DNA of 14,210 nt from Planctomycetales bacterium (lineage in GTDB: Bacteria; Planctomycetota; Planctomycetia; Pirellulales; UBA7805): the NCBI GenBank assembly GCA_011772275.1, contig WVZU01000165.1, positions 287-14,496 on the forward strand, read 5' to 3'. The first letter of the stretch is position 1; each line of letters starts with the position of its first letter. The translations under genes were made by a program, and so were the position numbers. The notes below the pieces were generated by a model that was given only the letters and a program-made list of their open reading frames with translations, did no database searches and was not told where the DNA came from. This document shows, piece after piece, positions 14,153-14,210 of this stretch.

Positions 14153-14210
14153 CCCCTACCCCCTACCCCCTACCCCCTACCCCCTACCCCCTACCCCCTA
14201 CCCCCTACCC
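14153..14210. repeat. Heptamer tandem array, at least eight copies
   Basis: The T of each TACCCCC unit falls every 7 bases (14157, 14164, 14171, 14178, 14185, 14192, 14199, 14206) with no variation, and the array continues past the window edge. The minus strand is a series of GGGG or GGGGG runs separated by TA, so it could fold as G-quadruplexes. Such pure short arrays change length readily by slippage. Confidence 0.95.

Noticed and set aside
14014..14210. CRISPR array or insertion sequence at the right edge
   Set aside because: There are no repeat-spacer units: the heptamers are contiguous and the inverted repeat encloses only 35 bases with no transposase.

Overview
The window looks like a chromosomal segment of a planctomycete, probably from the Pirellula/Rhodopirellula/Blastopirellula group. 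The grounds are its GC-rich composition, a bacterial MfnB-type enzyme of the C1/one-carbon cofactor family (typical of planctomycetes and methylotrophs), a PSP1-domain protein with a cysteine-rich tail, a large secreted DUF11-repeat protein, small zinc-ribbon membrane proteins with no recognisable homologues, an RpoD-type sigma factor with a lineage-like spacer, and palindromic repeats between genes. The assignment is an inference from gene content; no 16S or other marker is present.

Layout, left to right. Positions 1-772 hold a possible partial reading frame running off the left edge and a PSP1-family gene, both on the minus strand. Facing away from PSP1 is bioB (944-1966), with a plausible promoter and ribosome binding site. 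A PlsC-type acyltransferase (2272-3486, minus) is divergent from a 712-residue exported DUF11-repeat protein (3702-5840). That gene converges on an RNase D gene (5849-7036, minus), which is divergent from a two-gene plus-strand stretch: a small membrane protein (7194-7715) and an mfnB-like gene (7788-8513). The mfnB-like gene overlaps tail to tail by 11 bp with a zinc-free quinone oxidoreductase of the MDR superfamily (8503-9495, minus). Then come two convergent genes of unknown function, both with zinc-binding-type cysteine clusters (9722-10777 plus; 10788-11375 minus).

The right end is regulatory and repetitive. A gap of about 770 bp (11376-12141) contains no convincing gene, but holds an extended -10 promoter followed at once by three consecutive RNA hairpins, upstream of the primary sigma factor gene rpoD (12142-13716). 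After rpoD about 490 bp are non-coding: two short hairpins, a composite inverted-repeat block with a 24-bp perfect inverted repeat and 15-bp tandem units, and an exact heptamer tandem array running off the window.

Most genes are singletons in alternating orientation, so the window does not form one pathway. The items that stand out are the structured RNA ahead of rpoD, the protein with exact 15-residue cysteine repeats at 9722-10777, the Asp-to-Glu change at a catalytic position of RNase D, and the repeat element after rpoD. No defence system, CRISPR array, transposase, tRNA or rRNA was seen.
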